Positions 12,503-25,640 are shown, counted from the stretch's first letter. The stretch: 64,000 nt of DNA from Symsagittifera roscoffensis (GCF_963678635.1 NC_087063.1:42918759-42982758), one strand, 5' to 3'. Translations and numbers: made by a program. Notes: generated by a model from the sequence alone, not told the origin.

Positions 12503-12591
12503 GAACATCAATTCCCATAAACCCTCATCGGAAGATTATTGCATACCCAGTGACATCGAGAAGGATGATTACTTGACGATGGACCCAGCTT

Positions 12592-13260
12592 GTGAGGTCA
12601 ATGAATAGGCCACTAGGGGAAAACGATGGAAATGAGACTCATGGAGAGGAGGGAGTCAGTTTAACTTTAGATCTGGATCCCAATCAGGTGATTGAAGCTG
12701 ACGATGGAACCTTACCCTACGCAGAGGAGGATTGGTATGATCCAGCGCAGAGTGAAAAACCGAGAAACACGGAGCCGGACCTGCCTTTCACCATGCAGAC
12801 GCGACAAAGCAACAGAGTAATCCCTGTCAAGAAGTACAACCCATACGAGAATGACTTCGTGGTAGATAGAATATACCTAGAAAAGTTGAGGGAAGAACAA
12901 GTGGGTCTAGAGGAGATAATCGCGTCGAAGGAAGTGGACATCGTCGATGATCAGAACAACGAGTGGATGAAAGACCAATTTAATCCTGAAGTGGAAGTCG
13001 ATGACGAGCTCCAATAATCTTACGAGCAAGAGCGCACCAACTTGCGGGTCTTGGAGTGGTGGAATGAGATGACCGCGGACCCTAAAGAGACCAATCTAAC
13101 AAAACAGGACGTGGATTGTGGGAGCCTGAAAAACCTCAGTAGTGATAAACCTGACTACTCCTGGGCTGCCCAGGTGGGACTCTTGATTATCGCAGCCTCG
13201 AACCTCCACTTAACGCTGGTGGATCTTCAGTGATTTTGAAAGACAACAACAAAAAGATCA
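12592..13260 (+). pseudogene. Post-integrase polyprotein tail (element A)
   Basis: This is homologous to 48600-49230 of the giant element. It has an acidic tail with DDGTLPYAEEDW and KKYNPYENDFVVDR, followed after a stop at 13015-13017 by NLRVLEWWNEM. The function is unknown; it is the conserved C-terminal extension between the integrase and macrodomain regions. The macrodomain itself is absent here. Confidence 0.7.
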
Positions 13261-13299
13261 GCAGCCACTGATTACAATGCAGTTGGCAAAAATGATGAA

Positions 13300-14230
13300 A
13301 TCCACTGTGTAAGGATAGAAGTAGAACTGCTGTTAGAAGCGTCGGGACATCGAGATTGGAAGATCAACATCCTGACTCATGATGAGTTTCCGTGCCACTG
13401 TTTGTTGCGGACATGGTGGTATCCCGCGCGTAGTAATCTGGTGCAGATCTGGGACGCTGGAGAGCTGCCCTTCATGGGCTTACCAGATTCATCACAAGAG
13501 ACAACAATAATCATAGACGGAGTGATGATGGCTATTAGGTGGCTAGAAGCTCATATAGGAGAAAACAATAGACAGGAAGCGACGACCAAAGAATAATTGG
13601 AGGAACTCAACCGTCTGAAAGTTTTAAATTCTTTCGAGACAATTGGCAAAGTCCTGAATATTCCGATAGAGGTGAGAAAGATATGTAACAGCAGACGACT
13701 GATGCCATGGTTTAAAGTCAACATGACTGAATGGTTGTACGAGTATGCTAAAAACTATACGTCGAAACATAGCAGAGTGTACGGTTTGTTCCAACTGGAC
13801 ATAGTACCAGAAACTTTAAAGCGAGCTTTCGTGACTCATCGAAAGGCCGCGAATAGTGCTTTGAAAAGACCAGTGAGGACGATTGATTAGGATGGAAGAG
13901 GACAAGAAGACTCGTTGAAAGAAAACCTCGAAAGGAATATGACGTTGTGCCTCCACAATAGCTTCTGTAGGAACAGAGAGACCGCTGTGGATCCTGTATC
14001 GTGGTGCAAGAAAAGTTGGAAGAGCAGAGGTGTTAGAGGACTGCCTCCAAGAGCGTAAGCTGGTGGTCACAGAAACCGAGAGTGCCGAGTCGATGTCTCA
14101 AGGACAAAAGATGAAAAGTTGAAAGAAACAGCCGAATACAAGCTAGCAGCAAGGAAGTATTAAGAAGTTTTAGAACTTATAAACGATAAAGAGACTAAGT
14201 AAAATAAGATGAGGGAATATTTTCCTGCGT
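13300..14230 (+). pseudogene. Remnant of accessory protein X4 (element A)
   Basis: The frames 13402-13596 and 13597-13890 are separated by one TAA and align with the C-terminal third of the 920-codon accessory ORF of the giant element (about 58390-58990). Shared strings include RLMPWF, FQLDI, KRAF and, in a third frame, LCLHNSFCRNRE. Everything between the integrase tail and this point (macrodomain, SGNH hydrolase, X2, X3 and most of X4; about 9 kb) is deleted. The match shows the accessory block is ancestral to both families. Residue differences between the copies are often conservative. Confidence 0.75.
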
Positions 14231-14912
14231 GAAAGAACTGAATAGATTAACCAAGCTTACTAGGATGAATTGAAAACTTGAAAACTTTAGCTCAAACTTT
14301 GAGTTAAAATTTTATTGTAGATATGGATTTGTTGTACAATTTGATCAAGTGGTTTTAGAAACATTATTACTAATTTATAAGAGACATGAGTCAGAAGTAG
14401 ATTTGAAGTTTTCCAGCCTGCATTAGTAATTTTAACCAGTTAAGAGAATGATTCACTTTGTTGTGACATGAGGAAACGCGGGCAGTCTCTCTGAAAAGGG
14501 TAGTGTTCTTAATGTTCTTTCTAACAACAGTGTTTTTTATTTTTAATGTTCAGGACCGATGACAACTAAAATGCTTCCGGAAGGGACTAGACTTGGTAGG
14601 ATAATTTTAGCTTGTTGCTTGGCAGAAACTTCCTGCGTCCCAAACCTAGGAGAAAAAGTTTTAATTAGGAACTGGCGATGGAAATCAAAAAGCTAATTTT
14701 ATCTCTAGTTATATCCTCTCATGCAGATTAGTGGAAAAAGTTAAAAGGCTCCTGCATTGTAGTATGATGCCATTTATAGCACGTAGTGAGTCAGTATAAC
14801 CTGAATAAAATTCTCTTGATGCATTTTGTAAATTCTGTTCGATGTCACTGTACCATTTTGATTAGTTACTCACAACTCAATGAGGACATTGACCGGTGCT
14901 GTTCGGGGAGTA
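14231..14912 (+). other. 3' untranslated region of element A
   Basis: This is AT-rich and noncoding. The string GATGCCATTTATAGCACGTAGTGAG (14766-14790) has a close counterpart at 59757-59782 in the giant element. The last bases before the 3' LTR (CTGTTCGGGGAGTA) occupy the polypurine-tract position and resemble TTGTCCGGGGAGTA before the giant element's 3' LTR. Confidence 0.55.
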
Positions 14913-15792
14913 TGTGACATTCGACCAGATTGACCAAAAATGCATAGCAACAAATGAAATTTTATTCGATCAGTTAGACGAGAAAATTGACTGTCTGAGG
15001 GATTAAGACTGTTAATCGTCTAATTGGATAAAATCGAAAGGGTTACTTCGAATCCAACAAATTATTTCAAGAATCACGATTCGGGCATGATACGTGACCA
15101 ATTTATATTTGCAAAAACTGAAAAACTGAGCTAACATCAGAACCGCGATTTTCGCTAGTAGAAGAGAGATCAACCACGTACAGCGAAAAAGATAACGAAA
15201 CCATTGAAAAGGAGCCTTCCGAAGTGTATCGTTTGTGCTTTTTACAATCGTTACCGGAACTAATCATGGAGATTGGAGGTGAAGACAGCAACCCTTCCTG
15301 GTTGTGAAGAAGGCGTTTCTTCACGGATATAGAAGAAACCGGAAGGGTCTGGAGTTAACTCCTGAACTATCTTTTCAAAAATAGTTTTTAGCTTCCGGAG
15401 ATATCCTGAATTTAAATTAAGCCATTGATTTTCAGTTTTAGGCTATGAGAACCTAGAAGTTGAGGAAAGGGTCGATCCATCTTCGATGGATAGGGTGATT
15501 TTCTCTTCTGTACAAAAACAATAGTAATATAATAGTGATAATGTATCTACCCCATTTTACGAGTGACCTCGTGGACCGGGGATACTGAAACCCAGCCATG
15601 AGTTCACTATTTTGCATGCAACTAAGTTAATTTGCGCGACTCGGCTGATAGCCTTTAAGACGCAACAACCTTGCTGACCAGATGTCATGAGATCCAATTT
15701 GAACTGGCTTTAGTTGAGACGGTTAAAAGCACATGAATCTCTATCTTGACGGTAGCCAGTCGTTATATGCTATAGTTTTACTCGTTATGTAC
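14913..15792 (+). repeat. 3' LTR of element A
   Basis: It begins TGTGACATTCGACC directly after the polypurine-like tract and aligns with the 5' LTR at 4043. A seven-base-pair hairpin (ATCCATC 15475-15481, GATGGAT 15485-15491) lies at the conserved place. The right end, near CTCGTTATGTA, is uncertain because it is cut short relative to the 5' LTR and no target-site duplication is visible. Confidence 0.75.
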
Positions 15793-16006
15793 AACACATT
15801 GAAAACGACCTTTATGCGAAGAATAACTAGAATTTTTTAAAAAAAAATTGAGTGAATCTGGTCAGAACCTTCTGTGCTACTTGCACAGCAATCAGCTATC
15901 TTTGTTTATAGTTTGTGCGACTCGGCTGATAGCCTTTAAGCCGTAACAACCTTGCTGACCCAATCTCATGAGGACCATTTCGAACTGATCCTTGTTTTTT
16001 TTAGCC
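15793..16006 (+). other. LTR fragment next to LINE A
   Basis: From about 15912 to 15990 the sequence repeats part of the LTR (GCGACTCGGCTGATAGCCTTTAAG, ending CATGAGGACCATTTCGAACTG), which also occurs at 15634-15715 and 4795-4870. The stretch before it is unassigned AT-rich DNA. LINE A is inserted just to the right. Confidence 0.6.
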
Positions 16007-16031
16007 TAATTGTTGTGATAAACTTATTAAA
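16007..16031 (+). repeat. LINE A target-site duplication, left
   Basis: A 25-base string starting TAATTGTTGTGATAAAC is repeated exactly at 19476-19500, on either side of LINE A. This is the expected result of target-primed reverse transcription. Confidence 0.85.
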
Positions 16032-19000
16032 CAGATTTGTTATGTTTGATGTTTGTGCCTGTTTGTGGAGCGCCCTCTGAGCGATTTTAGAGAAAGGTCT
16101 GTCAAGTGGCTTTCTGTGGGGAGGTGGGAAACTGGAACTGGCTTGAAGAGTCTGGTGGTGCACCGCTGGACCTACTGAGCTCGGGTGAGATTGTTCCTTG
16201 TTTTTGATTTTTTTAATTCGATTTTAAAATTTACATTAATTTAATTGTCTTTTTTTTATTTACTGATTTATAAATTTTCTACCAACCGCTTATCATGGGT
16301 TAGTTCAGTCCCCTAAAATTCAGTCAAAATCCATTTTTTTAACCTTTTTGCTGCGTCAAGATGAGGAAAAACAACAAAGAGTGTACAAGCAAAGATTGCT
16401 TAAAACCTTCAGGACTGATAAATTGGATTAGATTTGATTGTTGTACTAGTTGGTATCATATCAATTGTGTAAATATGTCTCTTAGCGACTCTAAGAAAAC
16501 CCAATATTTTCCGTTTCCTTTATGCGTTGATGTAAAATCTGTTAATAAAGCAGTAATAGGTAATGATTTAGTGCTAGACAATTATGTTAATACAGCCATC
16601 TCAAATGTCCGAGTACTCAAGAGTACTTGGCGGAAAGTCTGTCGGACAAAATAAATGACATGGTCTACAATGTAGAAGATGTTACAAAATGGCTAATTTT
16701 TTTAACATCGTTCTTGTTTTTTTTGGAACAACCGAAAAGAAGTGGACGCAAACAGACCACAAGCATTAGCTCTTTGATATATAAATAAATTCGAGCAAAT
16801 GACGTGTCAATTCCAATACCCCATCCCCAAGTTTCAAGCCCGCCTCTGAGTGACCTCGAGCAGAGAATAAAGCTTATAAAAGTAAGCTCGATGAAGGAAA
16901 TGTAAAGAGAGGAATAAGACTTGCTGCTTCCGATGACAAAATTGCTCCTTTTTCAACTGATAACTATCAAAAATTATTTTCTAAGCACCCTCAGCGAGCC
17001 AAATTTGCAGCTCTAAATCCAGAAAAGTTGGATAATTGTTTCGTAACCAATTTCGACCTATACAACGCGATAATGTTCTTTCCGAACGGATCAGCAGGAG
17101 GTACTGATAAAATATTTCCTCAAATTTTGAAAGATCTTGTTAGTAAGTCGAATGGCAGTGCAGGTCTTAATTTTCTGAAATCTTTTACTAACTGATAAAC
17201 CTCATTCGAGATGGCAAAATACCCCAATCCCTAAGACCTTTCTTTTTTGGCGCAAAGCTTATCGCCCTCATAAAGATAGACGGAGGGTTGAGACCGATTG
17301 CATAGGCAACACGCTGAGACGTATCGCGTCTAAATGCGCTGGAAGCAAGGCCCTCTCCGAGCGACAAAGTTTTTTCGGAAACGTACAGGTAGGATGCGGT
17401 ACCAAACGAGGAGCAGAAATAGCTGCGCACTCGTTTCGAAACCTAATTGAACGCGACGACAATCCAAAATGCACTGTTCTTTTAAAACTAGATTTTAAGA
17501 ATGCCTTTAACTCTCTAAACAGAGAAAAAATGCTGAATCATGTTTATTCAAATCGCCCTGAATTGTATAATTACACCCATTGCGCGTATGGTAAACCTAG
17601 TTATCTTTTTTACGGAATGTCTGTCATAATGTCAGAAGACGGAACTCAGCAAGTTGATCCTGAAGCCTCAACCCTTTTCGCGGAAACAATTCATACACTA
17701 GTCAAACTGTTGGAGTCGAAAATTAACATGTGGTATTTAGATGATGGAAATTTAGCCGAAGACTATAGGGTAGTACTCTGGGACCTTAAAAACTTTCTGA
17801 AATCGGCCTGAGCTTGAACACTGAGAAGTGCGAACTTTGTTTTTGGGACTGACTACTAGTACACAGTATAATTCAATTTTAACATTTTTTCGAAAAATAT
17901 GCCCCAAAATAAGAATAAAAACAAAAAAAGAACTCCTCATTTTAGGATCTCCAATCGGCGAACTTTGCCGAAAAGAATTGCTCGACAAAAAAATTAAGGA
18001 GCTTGAAAAAATCTCGGATGTCATTGACAAACTAGACGTCCATTATGATTTTTACCTCCTGAAAATTGCTTTAGCATGCCGAAACTCCTTTATTTTTTGC
18101 GTACGAGCCCTTATTTTTTGCAAAATGATTTTTTGGAACGCTACGACAAATTACTAAGAAATTCGTTAGGCAAGGTCTTTAACGTGAAAATGGATGATAA
18201 CCAGTTTTTACAAGCAGCTCTCCCGGCAGCCCATGCTGGCTTGGGCGTTTCTTCCGCTCGTCTGCTCACTTTACCCGCTTTCTTAGCCTCAACACTAGGA
18301 GCGAAAGATGCCTTGAGCGAAATCTTTGGTTTGGAGCTTGTGGATGGAACCTATGATGATGCGCGAGGACGGAGCTAATTTTTTTACAGCGAAATTGCAG
18401 ACTTGATTTTACGACTCGAACCAACAGACGTAAAAAGATTCAACGCGTTCCAAGATAGATTTGGCTCCCAATGGTTAAACGTCATCCCGTGCAAAAATTT
18501 GAGAATAAAACTGTCGAACCAACAACTCAGAATTGCGATAGGACTTCGATTAGGCTTAAAAATATGCGAACGGCATAAATGCTTGTGCGGAAAAGACGTT
18601 ACCGAGGATGGTTGGCATGGTTTTTCTCGCCTCAAAAGTGCAGGGAGATTCTCTAGGCATTCAAATCTGAATGCCCTTATAAAGCAGAGTTTATCTTCTA
18701 CTCACATTCCGTCTTTTTTATAACCACGACACCTCTACAGGACCTATCAGAAGCGACCAGACGGTTTGACGCTCGTTTTACGGGCTGTTGTTAAGCAGCT
18801 CTTGTGGGATGTAATGGTAGTAGACTCCTTAGCTCCTTGTAGGATTAATGCCGGGTCTGTTGGTAACCCTGGTACGGCTGCCGCTGAAGCGGAAGAACAG
18901 AAAAATGACAAGTATAAAGATCTTGTAAATGATGGATATCTTTTTCAACCGCTAGCTTTTGAAATTCAGGGCGCGGCCGGCGCCAGCACAGAAATTTTTT

Positions 19001-19475
19001 GAGCATGCTTTGTAAGAACCTAAGCATATGCACTGAGGAACCCAGAGCAGGCAGCTTTTTAAAACAGAGAATCTCCCTGGCAATACAGATTGCGAACGCC
19101 GCTTGCGTACTCGGAACAAAAAATGACAAAATAAATTTCGACGAAACTTTTTATTTGTAACACTTGTATATTATTTTTTCTGAAGAAAACGTAACCCGTA
19201 TCGATTTAAACTGAAAAAAACCTAAACAATTGTCATTTTCTTTTATCATTATCACTTCCATATCTGGAAAATTACAAGGATTTTGACTGGAATACGTGAT
19301 GAAGGGACTCCTGACTGTAACCTCGGTTTCTATGACACTTTTGACCTTCTGATTACCGTGCATAGCTTGCTTAGTTTTCTTTTTTGGGTTTTTATTTGTA
19401 CAGGGTTTCATTGTCTTAGTTTTTTTTCATTTTTTTTTAGTTCTGATGGCGGACATTTGAATGAAAACCTTTAAC
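16032..19475 (+). mobile_element. LINE A: PHD finger, RT and nuclease (dead)
   Basis: This is a non-LTR retrotransposon bounded by a 25-bp target-site duplication. In order it has: a PHD-like zinc finger (ATG at 16361; CTSKDC...CCTSWYHINC); an RT N-terminal region (from about 16870); RT core with GGLRP near 17284 and the catalytic WYLDDGN near 17731-17751; a C-terminal zinc motif (KCLCGKDV near 18580); and a PD-(D/E)XK-like nuclease motif (RPDGLTL then LLWDVMVVDS, 18751-18830). It is broken by frame changes, including a one-base loss in GATTGCATAGG (about 17301) that copy B does not have, and several stops. The 3' end is AATGAAAACCTTTAACT. The RT-plus-nuclease order is known for widespread LINEs with a restriction-like endonuclease. 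Confidence 0.85.
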
Positions 19476-19500
19476 TAATTGTTGTGATAAACTTATTAAA
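19476..19500 (+). repeat. LINE A target-site duplication, right
   Basis: An exact copy of 16007-16031. It marks the 3' end of LINE A. Confidence 0.85.
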
Positions 19501-19792
19501 TAGTTCTTTGTTCAAATTTACCGCTTGTGTGTTTTCATATTATATGCGCGCTGGGCTTTCCTCTTCTGGTTATCTTACTAAATCTCGCCGTCCCAGCCGT
19601 AGGCGAGTGAAGTTTCCCTGGCGTAACTAGACGCAAGAAGGAGTGAGCTGGTGAATCGACCTCCAAATCGACGTCAGGTTGTACCACTCCTTTTTTTTCA
19701 TCGCTTTTGCCTTAGCAATTTTAAACCCTAAGTGAAAGTATTCATAAATCACCCCCACAGAGCTTCCTTTCTCGCCCCAGTTGTCTGTGTTT
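19501..19792. other. Unassigned sequence between LINE A and the duplication junction
   Basis: There is no coding frame I trust. It is present in both duplication units (30908-31198 in unit B). It contains poly-T and GC-rich stretches and ends at the junction CTGTGTTT/CATGTTGAAAGG, where gag of copy B begins abruptly. Confidence 0.5.
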
Positions 19793-22260
19793 CATGTTGA
19801 AAGGAGCACCCGGTTAACGGAAAATCCCTCCTTCATATTCGAAAAAGGTGAAGAGCACATTAAGCAAACATTGGGAACATCTTCCCATTCACAATGGGAA
19901 CTGGAAACGATGGTGAGCATGATCAGCCATCAGGACCAAACACCACGGATGAGAAAGAGGAAGGTCAAGAACCGCAGTTGAGTGATGATAGCCAGAGTTT
20001 AGAATATAATGTGCCCCAAGTGAACGGAGCAGATACTATTGAATACCATGGAGCAGTTGACGACATTGAGGAGCCCGATGAATTTTCAGCAAGAATGTCT
20101 AGTGGGTGCCATGAGGGGATCACCACATCCTCAGCGAATAGGCCAGGGGTGACGTTGGCAGAAGTAGAAGCCGACGATCAGGAACCCATACCGAGGTGGA
20201 GGGCTCGGACGTCAACGAGTACTAAACTCCCAGTCACCAAAGAGATAACGCCACCTTTAGCGACACCCATGACTGGCGGTAGAGCGATGATGGATCAGGC
20301 CCTCGAGAAGATTGTGGAAAGAATGAGTGAACAATAGCAGCGGGTCTCAATCAGGATGAGTAGTGAACTAGAGAGTACAGTTCACATCGAGCGAGAGACC
20401 CTCAGACAAGATAGGCAAGAGTCTAGGCAGGAGAGAAATCGGGACAAAAAAAGATGATTTGTCAGGCCAAGTAGAGGGAAAACTGTCTGAAAGAAGACAT
20501 CAGAGTCTTGCAAAATCAACATGGTGCAGTCCTCGGCAACCTGGAAAGTAGAATGGTATCAAGGTTGGCTATCATGATTAGGCTGGACGATCTGGTGACT
20601 TCAGGAAGCCAGCTGAGGCAAAGTGGAGTTGACTCAGGGGAACCGAATAGGGAGGCGACCCGGGAGACCAAAGTAACATTTGGTGAACATATTGCTGGAA
20701 GAAGAACGGATGGACCAACAACAGACAGAGAATGTTCGTCCCAATATACCATGGGGACCCAGAAAGCGACAAGTTCAGCAAAGGGTCACAGAGGAGGTTT
20801 GTCCGGTCAAGCACTCAGCATGGGCAGTCCACCAATGCGAAACCCTCAAGCAATGGGAAGAGGCAGCTCTTCTGCCGAGAATCATTCGAACGAGAGAAGA
20901 CCCAATCAAGGGCACCCAAGCAACAGTGGTGCTTCAGTACCCCAAATGACTGACCATCCAGATGTTTATGATTGTGCATGATGCACTCAAGTTACGACTG
21001 CGATAGCCAGGGCATTTAAGCCCTTGAATCGATCCCTGGATACGTTTTTAACGAGACTGTCAAGGACGAACATGCGCAGTGAGAGGTCACAGAGAATATT
21101 TAAAAAGCCGAGAGGCTACAAAGACGACTCGGACGGCTGCATTGACACCTGGATGGAGGTGATGAATTTGCATTTCAAAGAAGAGAATCTGACTGAGAGA
21201 CAGAAATGCAGCGCGCTCACGAGCAACCTAGAACGGACTGCCCTTAATTGCGTGATGACGAAGAAACAGTATCAGAGAGACACGGCGGAGAAGATATTCG
21301 TGATCTTTTTATATCGATTTGGTTCGCGCGCAAGCGATACGAAGAGAAACTAGACAAGTTCATAGATGGCTGGAAATGTTATGGCGCCGGAGTCAGTCCA
21401 ACCAGTCAAACAGTCGAATGAATCTGGCCGTTGCATCAAAACTCATCGACGGGGTCAGGAACGATGAACTAAACACAATGCTGGCGACTCATTGCACTCC
21501 ACTTTACACAAATACTCCGGTACTAGGGGACTGAGACTGAAATCAAACGAGAAACTCCTCCTGAAGCGCCAAGAGGGTCAAGCTACTAAAAAATCAACTA
21601 CGGAAGTTTTAACAGTGGTGGGGCATTTAAAGGCATCACTTGGTATAAGCCCAGGGATGACATAGAGAAGGGAAGCTTTAGTTCAAATTGCATTTCCACA
21701 GATCACCATGTGTCGGCCTATCCTACATACAAGCAGGGCATGAAAAAAATTGGCCCCTGCCTGGAGGACGAGGATGCGTCGAACATAGATCAGGAGGATT
21801 TTATTAGGGGATTTTACAAAAGTCGCATCCAGGTGTTTTTTTGCAACCTGGAAGGCAATTTTAAATCTGATTGTCCACAATTTTAGGAAGCGATGGCTGA
21901 CATTAAGCACCCCCGGCATGATGAGGCCATGTCAGGAGTGAAGGCGATCAAAGCACGTTTAATGAATGAAGCAGAGGCTAGAAGGAGGGAGTAGCCTCAG
22001 GAGCTGGTGACTAAGAAATTGCCAGCAGTTGAAGAACCAGCATCTGAGGCGAAACCTGAATCGACGCCGCAAGAATTCATGATTGACTAAAAAGATGCAG
22101 CTAGGGATGCGATGAACCGCATTCGGCAGGAGCTGGCTACGAAAGAAATAGAACAGAAGTTCAAGTTAGAGCTGGGGAATGAGAAGATGCAGGATTAACT
22201 GAATGCGCTTGAGGCATCTCTGTGGAAGAAATCAAAGCACCCAGTAGCCTCAGCATGAAG
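19793..22260 (+). pseudogene. gag: Broken gag of element B (5'-truncated)
   Basis: This matches 8371-10860 with a few percent divergence, including a 21-bp difference near 20056 and a lost base in the poly-A run near 20450. The capsid-like block (CIDTWMEVMNLHF, 21138-21176) and the knuckle with Asn for His (CNLEGNFKSDC, near 21843) are shared with copy A, so those defects predate the duplication. It has no start of its own; it begins at the duplication junction. Confidence 0.8.
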
Positions 22261-23140
22261 ATAAACGTTATCTCTCGCCAACTTTTTGGGATGGTGCCCG
22301 AGGGTTAAAGGGTGCAGTCAATAATATCGGTGGTCATATCCACGTGATCATAAATCTCAGCGAACCAGCGGAGTTCACTATGATGCGCCTTGACATCTAT
22401 ACGGACTATCTGCGTCAAGTAGAATCAGAGACCGAATCCAGAGCAGTGCGAGCCTTTTTAGTCAAAGGCGGATCCCGCACCATGAAGCACCATGGGCGCT
22501 ACATGGAGGTCTTCGGACTCTATCAAGTAAGGCTCTACGTGGCTGGGATCAAGATCTACACAAAGACCTACGTCACAATGGACAGTGACCAGGTGGGACA
22601 GATACACCTGTGACAAAAGGACTTGAAGGTGCGCAGGATTGGCCAAGATGCCATGATGGAACAGGACTCAGTGCATATAAGCTATGAAGCAGATGTGGCC
22701 GCACATTTGCTAGACATACACGGAAAGAAGATTGGAGCTATAGGCCTCCTGGACACTGGAGCAGCGTGATGCCAATCAAGACCTGGGAGAAGATGGGGTT
22801 CACCAGGGTCGATTTCATACCAACAAAACTGAGATTGGCAGCTGCGACGCGTCGAGCTATCTACGTAGCAGGACGAACACCAATCACACATCTCCAGATG
22901 AGGGGGTTGCAACCTATTGATGAGTTTTCTATAATTAGAAAAACTGGATGACTCCGACCAATTGATTTTAGGCCGTGATTTTGTCGGAAACTTTAATGTA
23001 ACCATTGATCTGAGCAGTGGATTAGTTTGGATATTTAGAAAATTAGAACATCTGAACAGTGGATTAATTAGGAATTTAGATAGGAAGCATGTAAAAAAGC
23101 TCTGAGGTAACAATTTTGAACTATTTGGGCAAAAGACCGA
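22261..23140 (+). pseudogene. pol: Protease-region remnant of element B
   Basis: Nearly identical to 10861-11740. It keeps the same LLDTGA motif followed by the same seven-base loss, and the same missing RT/RNase H. Confidence 0.75.
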
Positions 23141-23901
23141 ACCTCTAGCGAAGATATGGTGCGTGAAGATGGAAGATGATGCACATCAACCTGGGGAGCT
23201 CAGTAGTCGTCTTAGAGTGGAAAAGACATATATGAAGGCCAGATATAAGCTCTCGGACATGCTGAGGGTACAAAAAATTGATCGCATGATTAGTAGTCTG
23301 AAATTATGGATCGAGAATGGAGCCCCGCACAAAGGAGAACTTGAGAAGGACAGTTACCGAATCCTAAGACAGTACTTCATACAGAAAAGGGGACGTTTGT
23401 GTTTGAATAGAGATGGAATCATCGCCTGCAAAAGAATAGATGAAGTTAAAGTTGTAGATAAAAATAGCGATAGTGTTGCCGCAACTTTATGCGACTGAAC
23501 TTTTATTTAGGTCACTTTACCAGATTGGGAATCAAGGGATAGATAAGTTTCACCAAGGAATCCTAAAACGTTGTGAATGGCCTGGAATGAAAAAGGCATG
23601 TGAAAAATGGGTGACACCCTGTCTGTCGTGTCAACAAGTGAAAAACCCAAGGAAGTTGAAGTTCTCATTGCAGTCAATAGAGTCTTCTGAGTTCAGGTAT
23701 CTGCCACAGCTGATGATGGCTTACAATAGTACACAATACTCTACCACAGGTATCAGTCCCCACATGATGTTGACGGGACACGAAAAGGCCTCGCCACAGT
23801 TATTTTTCTACCCTGAGTGTGAAGGCAAGAGGACATCACCACAGTTATATGTCAGAGACGTGAATAGACGTCAGCCAGAACTAAATGACCGCGCACTTTG
23901 A
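23141..23901 (+). pseudogene. pol: Integrase lacking its catalytic core (element B)
   Basis: This is a copy of 11741-12502 with the same in-frame absence of the DDE core. It also has a two-base loss near 23465 (AATAGCG in place of AATATTGCG), so the zinc-domain part is split into two frames (23163-23498 and 23473-23901). Confidence 0.8.
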
Positions 23902-23990
23902 GAACATCAACTCCCATAAACCCTCATCGGAAGATTATTGCATACCCAGTGACATCGAGAAGGATGATTACTTGACGATGGACCCAGCTT

Positions 23991-24640
23991 GTGAGGTCAA
24001 TGAATAGGCCACTAGGGGAAAACGATGGAAATGAGACTCATGGAGAGGAGGGAGTCAGTTTAACTTTAGATCTGGATCCCAATCAGGTGATTGAAGCTGA
24101 CGATGGAACCTTACCCTACGCAGAGGAGGAGGATTGGTATGATCCAGCGCAGAGTGAAAAACCGAGAAACACGGAGCCGGACCTGCCTTTCACCATGCAG
24201 ACGCGACAAAGCAACAGAGTAATCCCTGTCAAGAAGTACAACCCATACGAGAATGACTTCGTGGTAGATAGAATATACCTAGAAAAGTTGAGGGAAGAAC
24301 AAGTGGGTCTAGAGGAGATAATCGCGTCGAAGGAAGTGGACATCGTCGATGATCAGAACAACGAGTGGATGAAAGACCAATTTAATCCTGAAGTGGAAGT
24401 CGATGACGAGCTCCAATAATCTTACGAGCAAGAGCGCACCAACTTGCGGGTCTTGGAGTGGTGGAATGAGATGACCGCGGACCCTAAAGAGACCAATCTA
24501 ACAAAACAGGACGTGGATTGTGGGAGCCTGAAAAACCTCAGTAGTGATAAACCTGACTACTCCTGGGCTGCCCAGGTGGGACTCTTGATTATCGCAGCCT
24601 CGAACCTCCACTTAACGCTGGTGGATCTTCAGTGATTTTG
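23991..24640 (+). pseudogene. Post-integrase tail (element B)
   Basis: A copy of 12592-13240 with one extra GAG codon in the acidic run near 24122. It keeps the same TAA before NLRVLEWWNEM (24417-24419). Confidence 0.7.
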
Positions 24641-24699
24641 AAAGACAACAACAAAAAGATCAGCAGCCACTGATTACAATGCAGTTGGCAAAAATGATG

Positions 24700-25640
24700 A
24701 AATCCACTGTGTAAGGATAGAAGTAGAACTGCTGTTAGAAGCGTCGGGACATCGAGATTGGAAGAGCAACATCCTGACTCATGATGAGTTTCCGTGCCAC
24801 TGTTTGTTGCGGACATGGTGGTATCCCGCGCGTAGTAATCTGGTGCAGATCTGGGACGCTGGAGAGCTGCCCTTCAGGGGCTTACCAGATTCATCACAAG
24901 AGACAACAATAATCATAGACGGAGTGATGATGGCTATTAGGTGGCTAGAAGCTCATATAGGAGAAAACAATAGACAGGAAGCGACGACCAAAGAATAATT
25001 GGAGGAACTCAACCGTCTGAAAGTTTTAAATTCTTTCGAGACAATTGGCAAAGTCCTGAATCTTCCGATAGAGGTGAGAAAGATATGTAACAGCAGACGA
25101 CTGATGCCATGGTTTAAAGTCAACATGACTGAATGGTTGTACGAGTATGCTAAAAACTATACGTCGAAACATAGCAGAGTGTACGGTTCGTTCCAACTGG
25201 ACATAGTACCAGAAACTTTAAAGCGAGCTTTCGTGACTCATCGAAAGGCCGCGAATAGTGCTTTGAAAAGACCAGTGAGGACGATTGATTAGGATGGAAG
25301 AGGACAAGAAGACTCGTTGAAAGAAAACCTCGAAAGGAATATGACGTTGTGCCTCCACAATAGCTTCTGTAGGAACAGAGAGACCGCTGTGGATCCTGTA
25401 TCGTGGTGCAAGAAAAGTTGGAAGAGCAGAGGTGTTAGAGGACTGCCTCCAAGAGCGTAAGCTGGTGGTCACAGAAACCGAGAGTGCCGAGTCGATGTCT
25501 CAAGGACAAAAGATGAAAAGTTGAAAGAAACAGCCGAATACAAGCTAGCAGCAAGGAAGTATTAAGAAGTTTTAGAACTTATAAACGATAAAGAGACTAA
25601 GTAAAATAAGATGAGGGAATATTTTCCTGCGTGAAAGAAC
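24700..25640 (+). pseudogene. Remnant of accessory protein X4 (element B)
   Basis: A nearly identical copy of 13300-14230, with the same TAA dividing the two frames (24804-24998 and 24999-25292). It is homologous to the C-terminal third of the giant element's last ORF. Confidence 0.75.

Larger units (their letters stand above)
8371..19792 (+). repeat. 11.4-kb tandem duplication, unit A
   Basis: Every landmark from CATGTTGAAAGGAGCACCCGG (8371) to CTCGCCCCAGTTGTCTGTGTTT (ending 19792) recurs in order about 11.4 kb downstream. The unit begins inside gag of element A and ends 292 bp beyond LINE A. Because it starts mid-gene and carries two different elements, it is a segmental duplication rather than two insertions. 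Confidence 0.92.
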
